Source of the DNA: Clostridia bacterium
Lineage (GTDB): Bacteria > Bacillota > Clostridia > Christensenellales > Aristaeellaceae
Direction of reading: 5' to 3'
Assembly: GCA_017524615.1 (NCBI GenBank)
Contig: JAFXVJ010000042.1
Location: 1-64,000 of the forward strand
Length of the DNA stretch: 64,000 nucleotides
The notes under the pieces were generated by a model, which worked only from the letters and a program-made list of their open reading frames with translations, did not search any database and was not told the origin of the DNA. A program made the translations under genes and the position numbers. The stretch's first letter is position 1. Every line of letters begins with the position of its first letter. Below, piece after piece: positions 25,197-36,039 of this stretch.

Positions 25197-26365
25197 GCGA
25201 ACGATTCATCAATCCCCGCGTGGCGGCTGTTCCGCCCAGCGGCATCCGCCGTTTTTTCGACGTGGCCGGCACCATGAAGGACGCCATTTCCCTGGGCGTG
25301 GGCGAGCCGGATTTTGTGACCCCTTATCATATCCGTTCCTCTGCCATCGACAGCCTGCTGGACGGCGAAACCCAGTACACCCCCAACCGGGGGCTTTTGT
25401 CCCTGCGTCAGGAAATCGCCGAGTATCTGGCCACCCGTTATCATGTATCCTATGATCCCGAAAAGGAAATCCTGGTGACCGTAGGGGCCAGCGAGGCCAT
25501 TGATTTGGCGCTGCGGGCGTGCCTGCGGCCCGGGGACGAGGTGATTCTGCCCGATCCCGGCTATGTCAGCTACGCCCCCTGCGTCACATTCGCCCAGGGT
25601 ACGCCCGTACCTGTACCCACCCTGGCAGAGGATGAATTCCGCCTCACGGCCGCGAATCTGGAAAAGGCCATCACCGAAAAGACCCGCGCGCTGATCTTCC
25701 CTTATCCCAACAACCCCACCGGCGCGGTGATGACCCGGGAAGAAATGACAAAAATCGCCGCCCTGGCGGAAAAACACGACCTGCTGGTCATCAGCGATGA
25801 AATCTATTCGGAGCTGACCTATTCGGGTGAAAAAATCGCGTTTTCCTCTCTGCTGGGCATGCGGGAGCGCACCATCCTGATCAACGGTTTTTCCAAGGCG
25901 TTCGCCATGACCGGCTGGCGGCTGGGATATGCCTGCGGGCCAAGGGAAATCCTGTACGAGATGAACAAGATCCACCAGTACGCCATCATGTGCGCGCCGC
26001 GCCAGGCCCAGGTGGCCGGCTTTGAGGCGCTGAAAAAAAACCGGGAAAACGGCTTCGAGGATGTGGAAATGATGCGCCGCAGCTACGATCGCCGTCGGCG
26101 CGTGATGGTAGACGCGCTGAGGAAAATGGGCCTGGATTGTTTTGAGCCACGGGGCGCCTTCTACTGCTTCCCCTCCATCCGGCGAACCGGCCTGACCAGC
26201 GAGGAATTCTGCACAAGACTGCTCAGGGAGTACAAAGTGGTCTGTGTGCCCGGCGACGCCTTCGGGCAAAGCGGGGCAGGCCACATCCGCTGCTGCTATG
26301 CCACCGACCTGAACCGGATGTTGGAGGCGTTTTCCCGGATGGAAAAATTCATTCAGTCCCTGTGA
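25193..26365 (+). CDS. class I/II aminotransferase, AlaT-like
   Basis: A 390-residue PLP enzyme. Markers are FPYPNNPTGAVM, VISDEIYSELTY, the Schiff-base lysine in NGFSKAFAMTGWRLGY, and a C-terminal arginine in GHIRCCYA. Neighbouring AlaR-like regulation suggests alanine or broad-specificity aminotransferase. The start is GTG overlapping the regulator's stop. Confidence 0.92.
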   Translation: MSERFINPRVAAVPPSGIRRFFDVAGTMKDAISLGVGEPDFVTPYHIRSSAIDSLLDGETQYTPNRGLLSLRQEIAEYLATRYHVSYDPEKEILVTVGASEAIDLALRACLRPGDEVILPDPGYVSYAPCVTFAQGTPVPVPTLAEDEFRLTAANLEKAITEKTRALIFPYPNNPTGAVMTREEMTKIAALAEKHDLLVISDEIYSELTYSGEKIAFSSLLGMRERTILINGFSKAFAMTGWRLGYACGPREILYEMNKIHQYAIMCAPRQAQVAGFEALKKNRENGFEDVEMMRRSYDRRRRVMVDALRKMGLDCFEPRGAFYCFPSIRRTGLTSEEFCTRLLREYKVVCVPGDAFGQSGAGHIRCCYATDLNRMLEAFSRMEKFIQSL

Positions 26366-26380
26366 CTGCAGGAGGATGTC

Positions 26381-28134
<1,754 letters not shown>

Positions 28135-28157
28135 ACCGCCTGCAAAGCGCGCAGGAT

Positions 28158-28216
28158 AAAGGGTGAGGATTTCAGGAGAACGAGCTTGCTCATTCTTCCG
28201 GAAATCCCCACCCTTT
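28158..28216. terminator. long hairpin terminator between pyrR and spoIIE
   Basis: A 16-bp stem with one mismatch (28158-28173 with 28201-28216) encloses a second small stem (CGAGC/GCTCA region). TTTTCTTTT follows on the plus strand and TTTAT on the minus strand. It should end pyrR and perhaps spoIIE transcripts. Confidence 0.8.
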
Positions 28217-28294
28217 TCTTTTGCCCGGATACCGCCGGCATATCACCGTCAAGCTCTGCGCCGCTGCTCCGTTCTGTCAGCAGGCTGATAGAAC

Positions 28295-30625
28295 TTATCT
28301 TTTTTTCTTTTCCGCCACCCGGGCGCACAGCACCGTCATGTCGTCGGGCGGCATGCCCTCTTGCTGGATCATCGCTTCCTGGAGCAGCTCATCGGCGATG
28401 TGCTGTGGGCTGTCATCCCGGCAGCGCCGCAGGATCGCCTGGATCTCCTCCCCATCCGCAAAGGAATCGGTAACGCCATCGCTGATGAGCAGCAGCAGAT
28501 CTCCTTCCCCCAGACGAACGTGATGCTCCATGGGCCGCACATGCTCGATGATTCCCAAGGGAAGAGCCGCCCCTTCTACGGACTGGATTTTCTGGCCCTG
28601 TAAGATATACGATTCACAGGCGCCCAGCTTATTCATCTCCGCGTCCCCCGTCCACAGATCAATGAGACACAAATCAACTGTGGCGAATTTCTCCCCGCCC
28701 GTTGCCGACAGCATGGCGCCGTTCACCGCTGTCATGGCCTGCGCGCGGGTATACCCCGCCTCCAGGCACAGGGACAGCATCTCCAGCGTTTTTTTGCTTT
28801 CGTCCTGGGCGCCGGCGCCATGGCCCATGCCGTCACTGAGCGCAAGCAGCTGAAATCCTCCCTGCAAGAGCCGCACCAGCACGGCGTCGCCGTTGTCCGG
28901 CCGCTGTCCCACCTTCTTTTTGCGTTCCCGGGTAGCGGCGCTGACAGTGGCCATCCCGGTGATGACCCGCAGCGGAGGCTCCTCCTCCAGCAGGATGCGT
29001 CCGTTCTGCTGCTCCGTCACCCGCAGCGCCGCCCCCAATCTGACGCTCAGCTGGCGTTCCAGCGTATCCCCCGCTGCGGGACGCAGGGACAGGGGATCGT
29101 ATTTGATGCACACCGTCATTTTGCCGTCCACCCGCTTGACGAATGCCGCCTGGCCGGGAAACCGCATGGTCAGCAGGCTCTCCTCCGCCTGGCTCAGCCA
29201 ATACGCCTCCTCGCCATCCGTATTCATGGCCTCCAGGCTGATCCGCTGCGCAGCCTGGGACAGGGCGGTCAGGTGGGTTTGCAGCATATCGCGTTCATAA
29301 TCGGCGCAAATGGCCCGACGCTGCCAAAGCAGCCTGTTCTGCTCCAACTGCGCCAGCAAATCCGGGATCCTGGAAATGCGGCCACAGGATGAAAAATGCC
29401 GATTGATGAAGGTCAGGCATTCCTCGCCATCATCCCGCCGTGTCACCAGCTCCAGCATGGCGGTTTTGGTTTCCTCCCCATGATCCCGCCAGCAAATGGG
29501 CAGTCGGTCACAGCCGTCGCACAGCTTTTCCATCAGCGCCTCCCCTTCATCCTCCGGGGACGGAGCATCCATCCTCGGATGGGGCAGGGCGTCGGCCATG
29601 CTGTCAATCGCCCGTACCCAGCGCTGCATTTTCAGCCGCGTATAGGCGTTATCCTTTGGCTGGCTCCAACGAAGCCTGCGGATAAAGCGGCCGATGCGGC
29701 GCATCCCCTTGGCCGGAATGAGGCAAAAGGCCAGGCTGCCCACAAACTCCGCAAAAAACTGCGGAGCACGGAAGACCCCGGCAGTCACATACGACACCGT
29801 TGATCCGGCCAGCAGGAATGCCACCGCCGCCAGCAGCCGGCTGCGCCCCTGAAAAAAGCCCGCCAGCAGCGAACCCAGGCTGATTTTGATCAGCAGCAGC
29901 GCGCTCTGTCCCCCCAGCAGCAGCGCCATGCCGCAGGCCATGCCTGCGCACACGCCCGCAGCGCTGCCGGTGTTCCAGGCCAGCGTCAGCACCGCCGCCG
30001 CCGATACAGTGTATCCCACGTTGACGCGGAAAGCGGACAGCTGTCCCGCCCCGGCGATCAGCAGCAGGCAGGGCAGCGTCAGGCAGATCAGGTCATCCCG
30101 TCCCACCTGCCAGGTGCGGTTTTTCACGATCTGTGCCGCCCGATTGAGCGCCGGCATGTTGACGACGCCCAGCAGGATCCCCGCGGCATACAGGATCACC
30201 GTCCGCGCGTCCCCCGCCGTCGCCATGCCCGGCAGCGCCCTGCCCACCAGCAGGATCCCGCTCATCAGCGTCACCTGCCGCGGTTTCAGCCGCGGCAGAT
30301 ACATCCAGGGAACGCACAGCGCGCAGGCGGCAAACTGCCAAATATCCCAGTCGATCCCCCAAAGGATCCGGAACAGCAGCCCCGCTCCCAAGCCCGCAAA
30401 CGCTCCCCAGGGCCTTTCCCCCGCCCCAAGCAGCGCCGTCAGGCAGCACAGCGCATACGGGGACGGCAGAGAAAAGCACCGGGCCAGACTGAGCAGGAAA
30501 AAGCCGACGGTCATGGGCAATTGGCGTATGCCCCGATGCGCGACGCGCATGATCCCTTTTTTCATGCCGCGCCGCTCTTTTCTCATTTTTCGTTCAGGCG
30601 CTTCCGCGACATCCACACCGTACAT
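28295..30625 (-). CDS. spoIIE: stage II sporulation phosphatase SpoIIE
   Basis: A 776-residue membrane phosphatase that dephosphorylates SpoIIAA to release sigma-F in the forespore. The N-terminal third has about ten membrane helices (from LPMTVGFFLLSLARCF to VSYVTAGVF). A central region with cysteines (KLCDGCDRLPICW) follows, then a C-terminal PP2C domain: LLALSDGMGHGAGA, KFATVDLCLIDL, LLLISDGVTDSF and PDDMTVLCA. The first ATG has GGGGG eight bases upstream; later in-frame ATGs are possible. The promoter has two Spo0A-like boxes. Confidence 0.95.
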   Translation of the reverse strand: MYGVDVAEAPERKMRKERRGMKKGIMRVAHRGIRQLPMTVGFFLLSLARCFSLPSPYALCCLTALLGAGERPWGAFAGLGAGLLFRILWGIDWDIWQFAACALCVPWMYLPRLKPRQVTLMSGILLVGRALPGMATAGDARTVILYAAGILLGVVNMPALNRAAQIVKNRTWQVGRDDLICLTLPCLLLIAGAGQLSAFRVNVGYTVSAAAVLTLAWNTGSAAGVCAGMACGMALLLGGQSALLLIKISLGSLLAGFFQGRSRLLAAVAFLLAGSTVSYVTAGVFRAPQFFAEFVGSLAFCLIPAKGMRRIGRFIRRLRWSQPKDNAYTRLKMQRWVRAIDSMADALPHPRMDAPSPEDEGEALMEKLCDGCDRLPICWRDHGEETKTAMLELVTRRDDGEECLTFINRHFSSCGRISRIPDLLAQLEQNRLLWQRRAICADYERDMLQTHLTALSQAAQRISLEAMNTDGEEAYWLSQAEESLLTMRFPGQAAFVKRVDGKMTVCIKYDPLSLRPAAGDTLERQLSVRLGAALRVTEQQNGRILLEEEPPLRVITGMATVSAATRERKKKVGQRPDNGDAVLVRLLQGGFQLLALSDGMGHGAGAQDESKKTLEMLSLCLEAGYTRAQAMTAVNGAMLSATGGEKFATVDLCLIDLWTGDAEMNKLGACESYILQGQKIQSVEGAALPLGIIEHVRPMEHHVRLGEGDLLLLISDGVTDSFADGEEIQAILRRCRDDSPQHIADELLQEAMIQQEGMPPDDMTVLCARVAEKKKR

Positions 30626-30659
30626 GTTCTATGCCCCCATCTCCTGGCTGAATACCTTT

Positions 30660-30714
30660 ATTATAGGATCACAGCGCCCATCTCCCGTCGAAGCGCGGCG
30701 CGGGGAATGTCGAA
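30660..30714 (-). promoter_or_regulatory. spoIIE promoter with two Spo0A-like boxes
   Basis: On the minus strand the -10 is TATAAT (30665-30660). TTCGAC at 30692-30687 would be a -35 at an unusually long 21-bp spacing, as in Spo0A-activated promoters of Bacillus. The plus strand carries CGTCGAA (30686-30692), overlapping that -35, and an exact 0A box TGTCGAA (30708-30714), exactly 22 bp further upstream. Confidence 0.65.
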
Positions 30715-30739
30715 GGAAAGGAATTTTTCTTGCCGATCC

Positions 30740-30768
30740 TTCCAAACAGAGACGGGATATGATATACT
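30740..30768 (+). promoter_or_regulatory. probable promoter of the GNAT-THUMP operon
   Basis: TTCCAA (30740-30745), a 17-bp spacer and TATACT (30763-30768), 33 bases before the GNAT start. The -35 is weak. Confidence 0.5.
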
Positions 30769-30801
30769 GAAGCCGTGAAATCTCCCGAAGGAGGGACGAA
30801 A

Positions 30802-31329
30802 ATGCACTTTGCCGAGCTCCCCAAAGAGCGTTTTCAAGGCTATGAGCTGGTGTTTTCCTACGACAGCAAAGCCTACTACGACCTGCGTATGCGTTCCAGC
30901 GAAAATGTGTTTGCCGTCGAATTTGTCAAGACGCCCTGTCCGCCGGTGCACAAAGAATTCACGGATAAGCTGTTTGAGGAGCACTGGGATGATCCCCATG
31001 CCTACGGCCTGTTTGACGGGCGGGATCTGCGCGGAGTGCTGGAAGTGACGCCGGAGAATTGGAACAACCGCCTGCGCATCACCAATATCATCGTGCAGGA
31101 CGGCTTCCGCCGCCGCGGGTATGGCAGCCTGCTGATCACCAAGGCCAAGGAAATCGCGCGTTCCCAGCACCGCAGAGCCATCATCCTGGAAACGCAAAGC
31201 TGCAACATCGCGGCCATCTCCTTTTATTTGTCCCAGGGGCTGACGCTGATGGGCTTTAACGCCTGCGAGTATTCCAATCAGGATGTGCAGCGCCATGAGG
31301 TGCGCATTGAAATGGGCTGTCTGCTGTAA
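30802..31329 (+). CDS. GNAT-family N-acetyltransferase
   Basis: A 175-residue acetyl-CoA-dependent transferase. The core signature is ITNIIVQDGFRRRGYGSLLITKAKEIA, whose RRRGYG forms the acetyl-CoA pyrophosphate loop, followed by ILETQSCNIAAISFYLSQGL. The N-terminal 70 residues (YELVFSYDSKAYYDL) are less typical and probably bind the acceptor, which is unknown. The ATG at 30802 follows GAAGGAGGG. It is first in an apparent operon with the rRNA methyltransferase-like gene. Confidence 0.88.
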   Translation: MHFAELPKERFQGYELVFSYDSKAYYDLRMRSSENVFAVEFVKTPCPPVHKEFTDKLFEEHWDDPHAYGLFDGRDLRGVLEVTPENWNNRLRITNIIVQDGFRRRGYGSLLITKAKEIARSQHRRAIILETQSCNIAAISFYLSQGLTLMGFNACEYSNQDVQRHEVRIEMGCLL

Positions 31330-31350
31330 GTCCCACGGGAGGAGCATGTG

Positions 31351-32454
31351 ATGATGGAGTTTTTCGCTACCGCCGCCTTTGGCCTGGAGGGCCTGGTGAA
31401 GCGGGAATTGCAGCGCATGGGCATCGAAGCCAAAGGCGAGCAGGGCGGAGTCCGCTTTGCCGCCGATCCGGCTCAGGCGTTCTCCGCCAATCTGTGGCTG
31501 AGGACCGCAGATCGGGTGCTGCTGATCGTCGGGGAAGGCCCGGCGCTCTCCTTTGAGGATTTATTTCAGCTGGTGCTTTCTCTTCCCTGGGAGGATTATT
31601 TGCCTCGAAACGCCCGTTTTCCCGTCAGTGGCAAATGCGCCCGCAGCCAGCTGATGAGCGTCCGGGACTGTCAGGCCATCACCAAAAAAGCCATTGTGGA
31701 GCGGCTGAAAAAGCACTACAAAGCCCAGTGGTTCGATGAATCCGGCCCGGAATACCCCATCGACGTTTCCATCCACGGGGATTTGGCCCGCCTGACCATC
31801 GACACCAGCGGCGACGCGCTGAACAAACGGGGCTACCGCACCTGGAATGGCGAAGCGCCCCTGAGGGAGACCCTGGCCGCCGCGCTGGTGATGCTTTCTC
31901 CCTGGCAGAAGGGGATGCCCCTGCACGATCCCTGCTGCGGCACGGGCACCCTGCTCATCGAAGCGGCGTATATTCGTTCCCACCGCGCCCCGGGGCTCAC
32001 CCGTTCCTTCGCGTGCGAAAAATGGCCCTGGTTTCCGCGCAATGAGCTGATAAGCATCCGGCAGGAAGCGGAAAGCCGCTTCGATCCTGCCGCCATCGGC
32101 CCCATATCCGGCAGCGATATCGACCCGGAAGCGATCCGGCTCAGCAAGCGGCACCTGCAGCAGGCGGGCCTGGCGGGCAGAATCACGGTATACCAAAGAG
32201 ATTTGCGGGAATTGGATCTTGCCTGTCATGAACCTCTGTTCCTTCTCAATCCCCCTTACGGGGAGCGCCTCAGCGACAAAAAGGCCTGTGAAAAGCTGTA
32301 CCGGGACCTGCGCAATCTGCGGGACCGGCACGCGGGCAGCCGCATGGCTGTCATCACCGCCCACACCGGTTTTGAACGCTGTTTTGGACAGCGGGCGCAG
32401 CAAAAAAGGCGGCTGTACAACGGCCGCCTGGAATGCGAGTTCATGATTTTTTAG
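31351..32454 (+). CDS. THUMP-domain RNA methyltransferase (RlmL/YpsC type)
   Basis: A 367-residue enzyme expected to methylate a guanine N2 in 23S rRNA or a related RNA site. The N-terminal THUMP region (about 5-155) is followed by the Rossmann methyltransferase with LHDPCCGTGTLLIEAA, GSDIDPEAIRLSKRHL and catalytic LLNPPYGERL. It corresponds to YpsC of Bacillus. Three possible starts (GTG, ATG, ATG) follow GGGAGGAG; the first ATG has the best spacing. Confidence 0.92.
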   Translation: MMEFFATAAFGLEGLVKRELQRMGIEAKGEQGGVRFAADPAQAFSANLWLRTADRVLLIVGEGPALSFEDLFQLVLSLPWEDYLPRNARFPVSGKCARSQLMSVRDCQAITKKAIVERLKKHYKAQWFDESGPEYPIDVSIHGDLARLTIDTSGDALNKRGYRTWNGEAPLRETLAAALVMLSPWQKGMPLHDPCCGTGTLLIEAAYIRSHRAPGLTRSFACEKWPWFPRNELISIRQEAESRFDPAAIGPISGSDIDPEAIRLSKRHLQQAGLAGRITVYQRDLRELDLACHEPLFLLNPPYGERLSDKKACEKLYRDLRNLRDRHAGSRMAVITAHTGFERCFGQRAQQKRRLYNGRLECEFMIF

Positions 32455-32523
32455 AGAAGCATGCTTTCCGCTTTGCCCCTCGCGGAATGATCCCGAAAGG
32501 GCAAAATCTGTCATTTCTATCTG

Positions 32524-32592
32524 AGGATCGGATGTTTCCCGTCGGTTTTTCATCCGGCGTCCGGCGCCGGGAAAACGGGGCCAACCGATCCT
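32524..32592. other. structured spacer between convergent genes
   Basis: AGGATCGG (32524-32531) and CCGATCCT (32585-32592) are perfect 8-bp inverted arms about 53 bases apart, followed by CTTTTC. It might act as a weak terminator for the methyltransferase operon. Confidence 0.35.
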
Positions 32593-32609
32593 CTTTTCAT
32601 GGCCTTTTT

Positions 32610-33398
32610 CTACGTTTCCTCCCGATCCTCCGGCGGTATCCCATACACCCTGCAGGCGTTTTCCCAGGTGATCTCCGACATCTGCTCCTCGGGCAGGTCC
32701 CGCAGCGCTGCCAGCTTTTTCAGCACCCACACCACATGCGACGGTTCATTGCGCCGTCCCCGCAGCGGTTCAGGCGCCAGATAGGGGCTGTCCGTTTCCA
32801 CCAGCAGCCGATCCAGCGGAACAGCCTGCGCCGCCTCCCACAAATGGGGCGCTTTTTTGAAGGTCAACGGCCCCGCGAAGGAAATATAAAATCCCATTCT
32901 CACATATTCCTTCGCCGTTTCCGCGCTACCGGAAAAGCAGTGGATGATCCCCCGGGGCAAGCGCTTGCGCGACCGGAAATGCTCCATCATGTCCCCGTGG
33001 GCATCCCGAATATGAAAGATCACCGGGCGATCCAGGGCGATGGCCAGATCAATTTGTTCCGCCATCACCTTTTTTTGCGTATCCCGGGGGGACAAATCAT
33101 AGTAGTAATCCAGGCCGATCTCCCCCAGCGCCACCACCTTGGGCGCTTTCAGCAGGTCGGCCAGCGTATCCAAATAGTCCGCCGGGGCGTCCTTGGCCTC
33201 ATGGGGATGCACCCCCACGGCCGCGTAAACCGCTTCATGCCCGGCGGCCAAATCGATGCACCGCCGGGAGGAGGGCAAATCGCTGCCCACGCACACGCAG
33301 CGCTTTACCTGGCTCCCGATCATCCGGTGGTATGCGGCTTCCCGGTCCTCGCTGAATTTTTCATCGTCCAAATGACAATGGGTGTCAAATACGCGCAC
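32610..33398 (-). CDS. tatD: TatD-family metal-dependent DNase
   Basis: A 262-residue TIM-barrel hydrolase. Metal-binding motifs in order are FDTHCHLDD, GEIGLDYYYD, VIFHIRDAHGD, IIHCFSGS and LVETDSPYLAP. Family members are DNases and possibly D-aminoacyl-tRNA hydrolases. The start is taken as GTG at 33398, five bases after the ROK kinase stop, with GGAAGGG somewhat far upstream. It forms a two-gene unit with that kinase. Confidence 0.93.
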   Translation of the reverse strand: MRVFDTHCHLDDEKFSEDREAAYHRMIGSQVKRCVCVGSDLPSSRRCIDLAAGHEAVYAAVGVHPHEAKDAPADYLDTLADLLKAPKVVALGEIGLDYYYDLSPRDTQKKVMAEQIDLAIALDRPVIFHIRDAHGDMMEHFRSRKRLPRGIIHCFSGSAETAKEYVRMGFYISFAGPLTFKKAPHLWEAAQAVPLDRLLVETDSPYLAPEPLRGRRNEPSHVVWVLKKLAALRDLPEEQMSEITWENACRVYGIPPEDREET

Positions 33399-33403
33399 GG
33401 CGA

Positions 33404-34288
33404 TTATCCGTCCCTTCCGTTTTTCTTCCATGCCCGCTGCGCCAGCAGCAGTGAGCCCATCAGCCCGCTGTCCGGCCATCCGACCGGGGGCCGGATCAAA
33501 TCCTCCCCGTCCGTCACGCAGGGCAGGTACCCGTTCAGCAGCCGCACCGTTTCCTTCCGGATCAGCGGAAACAGCTGCGCCTGATGCATCACGCCGCCAC
33601 CCAGCAGGATCTTTTCGGGAGATACCGTCATCAGCGCCGTCACGCACAATTGCGCCAGATAATACGCTTCGATCTGCCAGGCCGGATGCTCCGCGGGCAG
33701 ATCCCATGCCGGTCTGCCCCATCGCTTCTCCATAGACGGGCCGCTGGCCAGCCCCTCCAGGCATCCGTCGTGATACGGGCACACACCCCGGGGCATGGGA
33801 TCGTCCGGATGCGGCACCGCCAGCATATGTCCCCACTCCGGATGCATCAGGCCGTGCACCAGGTTCCCCTCACAGTATACGCCTGCGCCGATGCCGGTGC
33901 CGACGGTGACATACACGCAGTTCCTCGCGCCGCGGGCCGCTCCCCTCTCCGCTTCCCACAGGGCAGCGGCATTCACGTCTGTATCCAGCATGCCGGGCAC
34001 CCGCAGCGCATCCAGCAGCGTGGGCAGCAGCGGATAATCCCGCCAGCCGGCTTTTGGGGTTTTGGTGATATACCCATAAGTGGGCGATTGCGGGTTCAAA
34101 TCCAGCGGGCCAAATGAACCCACTCCCAGCGCGTCAATGCGCTGCTGCCGGAAATAGTCCGCGATGCGGGGCACTGTATCCTCCGGCCGGCCCGTGGGAA
34201 TGCTGATCCGGTCCAGAATACGCAAATCATCATCCGCGGCTGCCAGCACCATTTTGGTGCCGCCCGCTTCCAATGCGCCGTAAATCAT
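33404..34288 (-). CDS. ROK-family fructokinase
   Basis: A 294-residue sugar kinase. Markers are the ATP-binding GALEAGGTK, catalytic DTDVNAAALWEAERG, TVGTGIGAG, and the zinc site HPEWGH...CPYHDGCLEG with ASGP. The GALEAGGTK...GSFGPLD pattern is that of fructokinase ScrK/GmuE rather than glucokinase. The start MIYGALEAG is preceded by GGAGAG six bases away. Confidence 0.92.
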   Translation of the reverse strand: MIYGALEAGGTKMVLAAADDDLRILDRISIPTGRPEDTVPRIADYFRQQRIDALGVGSFGPLDLNPQSPTYGYITKTPKAGWRDYPLLPTLLDALRVPGMLDTDVNAAALWEAERGAARGARNCVYVTVGTGIGAGVYCEGNLVHGLMHPEWGHMLAVPHPDDPMPRGVCPYHDGCLEGLASGPSMEKRWGRPAWDLPAEHPAWQIEAYYLAQLCVTALMTVSPEKILLGGGVMHQAQLFPLIRKETVRLLNGYLPCVTDGEDLIRPPVGWPDSGLMGSLLLAQRAWKKNGRDG

Positions 34289-34310
34289 ATCGATCTCTCC
34301 ATAAAAAATC

Positions 34311-34340
34311 GCCTGGCGACGGGCGCGGCCCGCGTCAGGC
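34311..34340 (-). terminator. terminator of the sepF-divIVA operon
   Basis: A stem of 13-14 bases per side with internal mismatches (GCCTG/CAGGC outer, CGGGC/GCCCG inner, GCG loop), followed on the minus strand by ATTTTTTATGG. It lies just before the ROK kinase ribosome-binding site. Confidence 0.8.
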
Positions 34341-34353
34341 AATCACCTGTCGT

Positions 34354-34893
34354 TTATTCAAACAGCTTTGTTTCCGATTTCAGCACGTGGGTCTGATCCT
34401 CCACCAGCCGCAGGAACCGTTCCCGATAATCCGCCGCAGCCGCCCGGAGCATTTCCACTTCTTTTTCCAGTTCCGCTTTTTCTTCCTCCAGGGCGTCCAA
34501 ACCCACATCCGCGCGGCTGTGGGCGTTTTTCAGGATCTCTTCCGCTTCCGCCTTGGCCTCCGCTACGGTTTCATCGTACATTTTTTGGGCACGGGCCAAC
34601 AGCTTCTGCGCGGCTTCGCTGGTATCCTGCACAGTCTGATTCTGAACGGGAGCGGCCACAGGCGCGGGGATGGGGGTGGGGGCCGGGGCAGGCACCGCGC
34701 CCGGTACGGGCACCGCGCTGTATGCGCCGCGGCTGGCCTGAGCCAATCGCTGATTCAGGGAATTGATTTCATCCTGCATAGCGACCATTTCGTCGCAAAT
34801 TTCATCCAGAAATTCATCCACCTCTACGGGGTCGTAACCGCGCACCTTGGTTTTAAATTCCTTTTCCTCGATCATCGCCACGGTAATAGCCAT
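34354..34893 (-). CDS. divIVA: DivIVA-domain protein
   Basis: A 179-residue coiled-coil protein that marks curved membrane at poles and septa. The N-terminal lipid-binding domain has FKTKVRGYDPVEVDEFLDEICDE. An A/P/V-rich spacer (about 55-85) follows, then a long coiled coil (about 88-165). AAAGGAG precedes the start. Its position last in yggS-sepF-divIVA matches the Gram-positive division cluster. Confidence 0.93.
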   Translation of the reverse strand: MAITVAMIEEKEFKTKVRGYDPVEVDEFLDEICDEMVAMQDEINSLNQRLAQASRGAYSAVPVPGAVPAPAPTPIPAPVAAPVQNQTVQDTSEAAQKLLARAQKMYDETVAEAKAEAEEILKNAHSRADVGLDALEEEKAELEKEVEMLRAAAADYRERFLRLVEDQTHVLKSETKLFE

Positions 34894-34962
34894 TCCGTAT
34901 AAACTCCTTTCCTTGCATCAACCGCCCTCACCGCATGCCGGCCGGGCCATCATTCGAAAATT

Positions 34963-36018
34963 TTACTGCGCGCCGGCAGCTGCTTCATCAGGGGCATAGC
35001 CATCTCCCGCCTGCTGTGTGGCAAAGGCCGGAGTTGGAGCCGCCGCGGGGGCAGGCCGGGTATAGAAGGGCTGCGCCGCTTCCATGGGAGCCGCGCTGCG
35101 CTGGGCAAACGCCTGCTGTTGATTCATATATGGATTCGCATAGCCGGCGGCAGGCTGCTGCGGCTGGGCAGCGGGCTGCTGATACACGGGGCGCTGCGCC
35201 TGATAGCCCGGCTGGTAGGTCCGTGCCGGCTGCCGCGCAGGCATGCCGTTCATTTGATTGGTGGTCTGATCCGCGTACACAGCCATGGACTGGGGCGCCA
35301 GCAAATACACGCCGTAACGGGACACCTTGGTGATGGTGGCGATCAGGGAATAGCACGCGCCGCTCAGGGTATCCACCAGCCTGCGCATTTCCGCCGGATC
35401 ACTGATGTTTTCCAGCACGATCAGCACGGCGTCGCCATTGCGAAGCAGCGTAATGGCGCTGCGGATTTCCCCCATGCCCCGGGCGTTGATGATGCGGGCG
35501 TTGGCCACCGTGGAAACGGCGGGCGCTGCCGGGGTTTCCTGGATCTGGGGCTGCTGCGGCGCAGGAACCGCCTGTTGGGGCTGCTGAAATGCCGTATGCT
35601 GGTAAGCGCCAAAATCCACCACATTGCTGACTTCCTGCTGGATGTGCTGCTGCATGCGGCGGTTGCGCGGCTGCGCCTGAGGAGCAGGCTGCGCTTGCGG
35701 CTGCACCTGGGCCTGAGGCTGAGGCGCGGCAGTAAACACCGGGTTCTGATACACCCGGGGCTGATACGCCTGGGGCTGCGCCTGAGCGGGCTGCGCATAC
35801 GCCGTCAGGGGCTGCTGATAGGGGTTCTGCTGCTGCCCCGGGGCGGGATCGTTCTGCCAGGCTGCGGGCTGGGGCGGCTGCTGCGTGTAATACGGATCCA
35901 TAGGCTCTGCCTCCTGCCGCATGCGAGGCGCGGGTTCAGCGTCCTCATCAAAGAAAAAGTTGGAGTACATGGTGCGCATTTTATCCTTCAGGTTTCCGAA
36001 AAAGCTGCCCGTTGCCAT
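34963..36018 (-). CDS. sepF: SepF with long Q/P-rich extensions
   Basis: A 351-residue version of SepF, the membrane anchor of FtsZ, usually about 150 residues. The N-terminal amphipathic helix (MATGSFFGNLKDKMRTMY) should bind membrane. The SepF core lies at about 173-250 (NARIINARGMGEIRSAITLL, then DFLSGACY-type SGACYSLIATITKVS). Between and after these are low-complexity Q/P/A/Y-rich tracts (about 26-172 and 251-351), which are probably disordered. Flanked by yggS and divIVA, which confirms identity. Confidence 0.9.
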   Translation of the reverse strand: MATGSFFGNLKDKMRTMYSNFFFDEDAEPAPRMRQEAEPMDPYYTQQPPQPAAWQNDPAPGQQQNPYQQPLTAYAQPAQAQPQAYQPRVYQNPVFTAAPQPQAQVQPQAQPAPQAQPRNRRMQQHIQQEVSNVVDFGAYQHTAFQQPQQAVPAPQQPQIQETPAAPAVSTVANARIINARGMGEIRSAITLLRNGDAVLIVLENISDPAEMRRLVDTLSGACYSLIATITKVSRYGVYLLAPQSMAVYADQTTNQMNGMPARQPARTYQPGYQAQRPVYQQPAAQPQQPAAGYANPYMNQQQAFAQRSAAPMEAAQPFYTRPAPAAAPTPAFATQQAGDGYAPDEAAAGAQ

Positions 36019-36039
36019 TGAGACATCCTCCTGCTGAGT

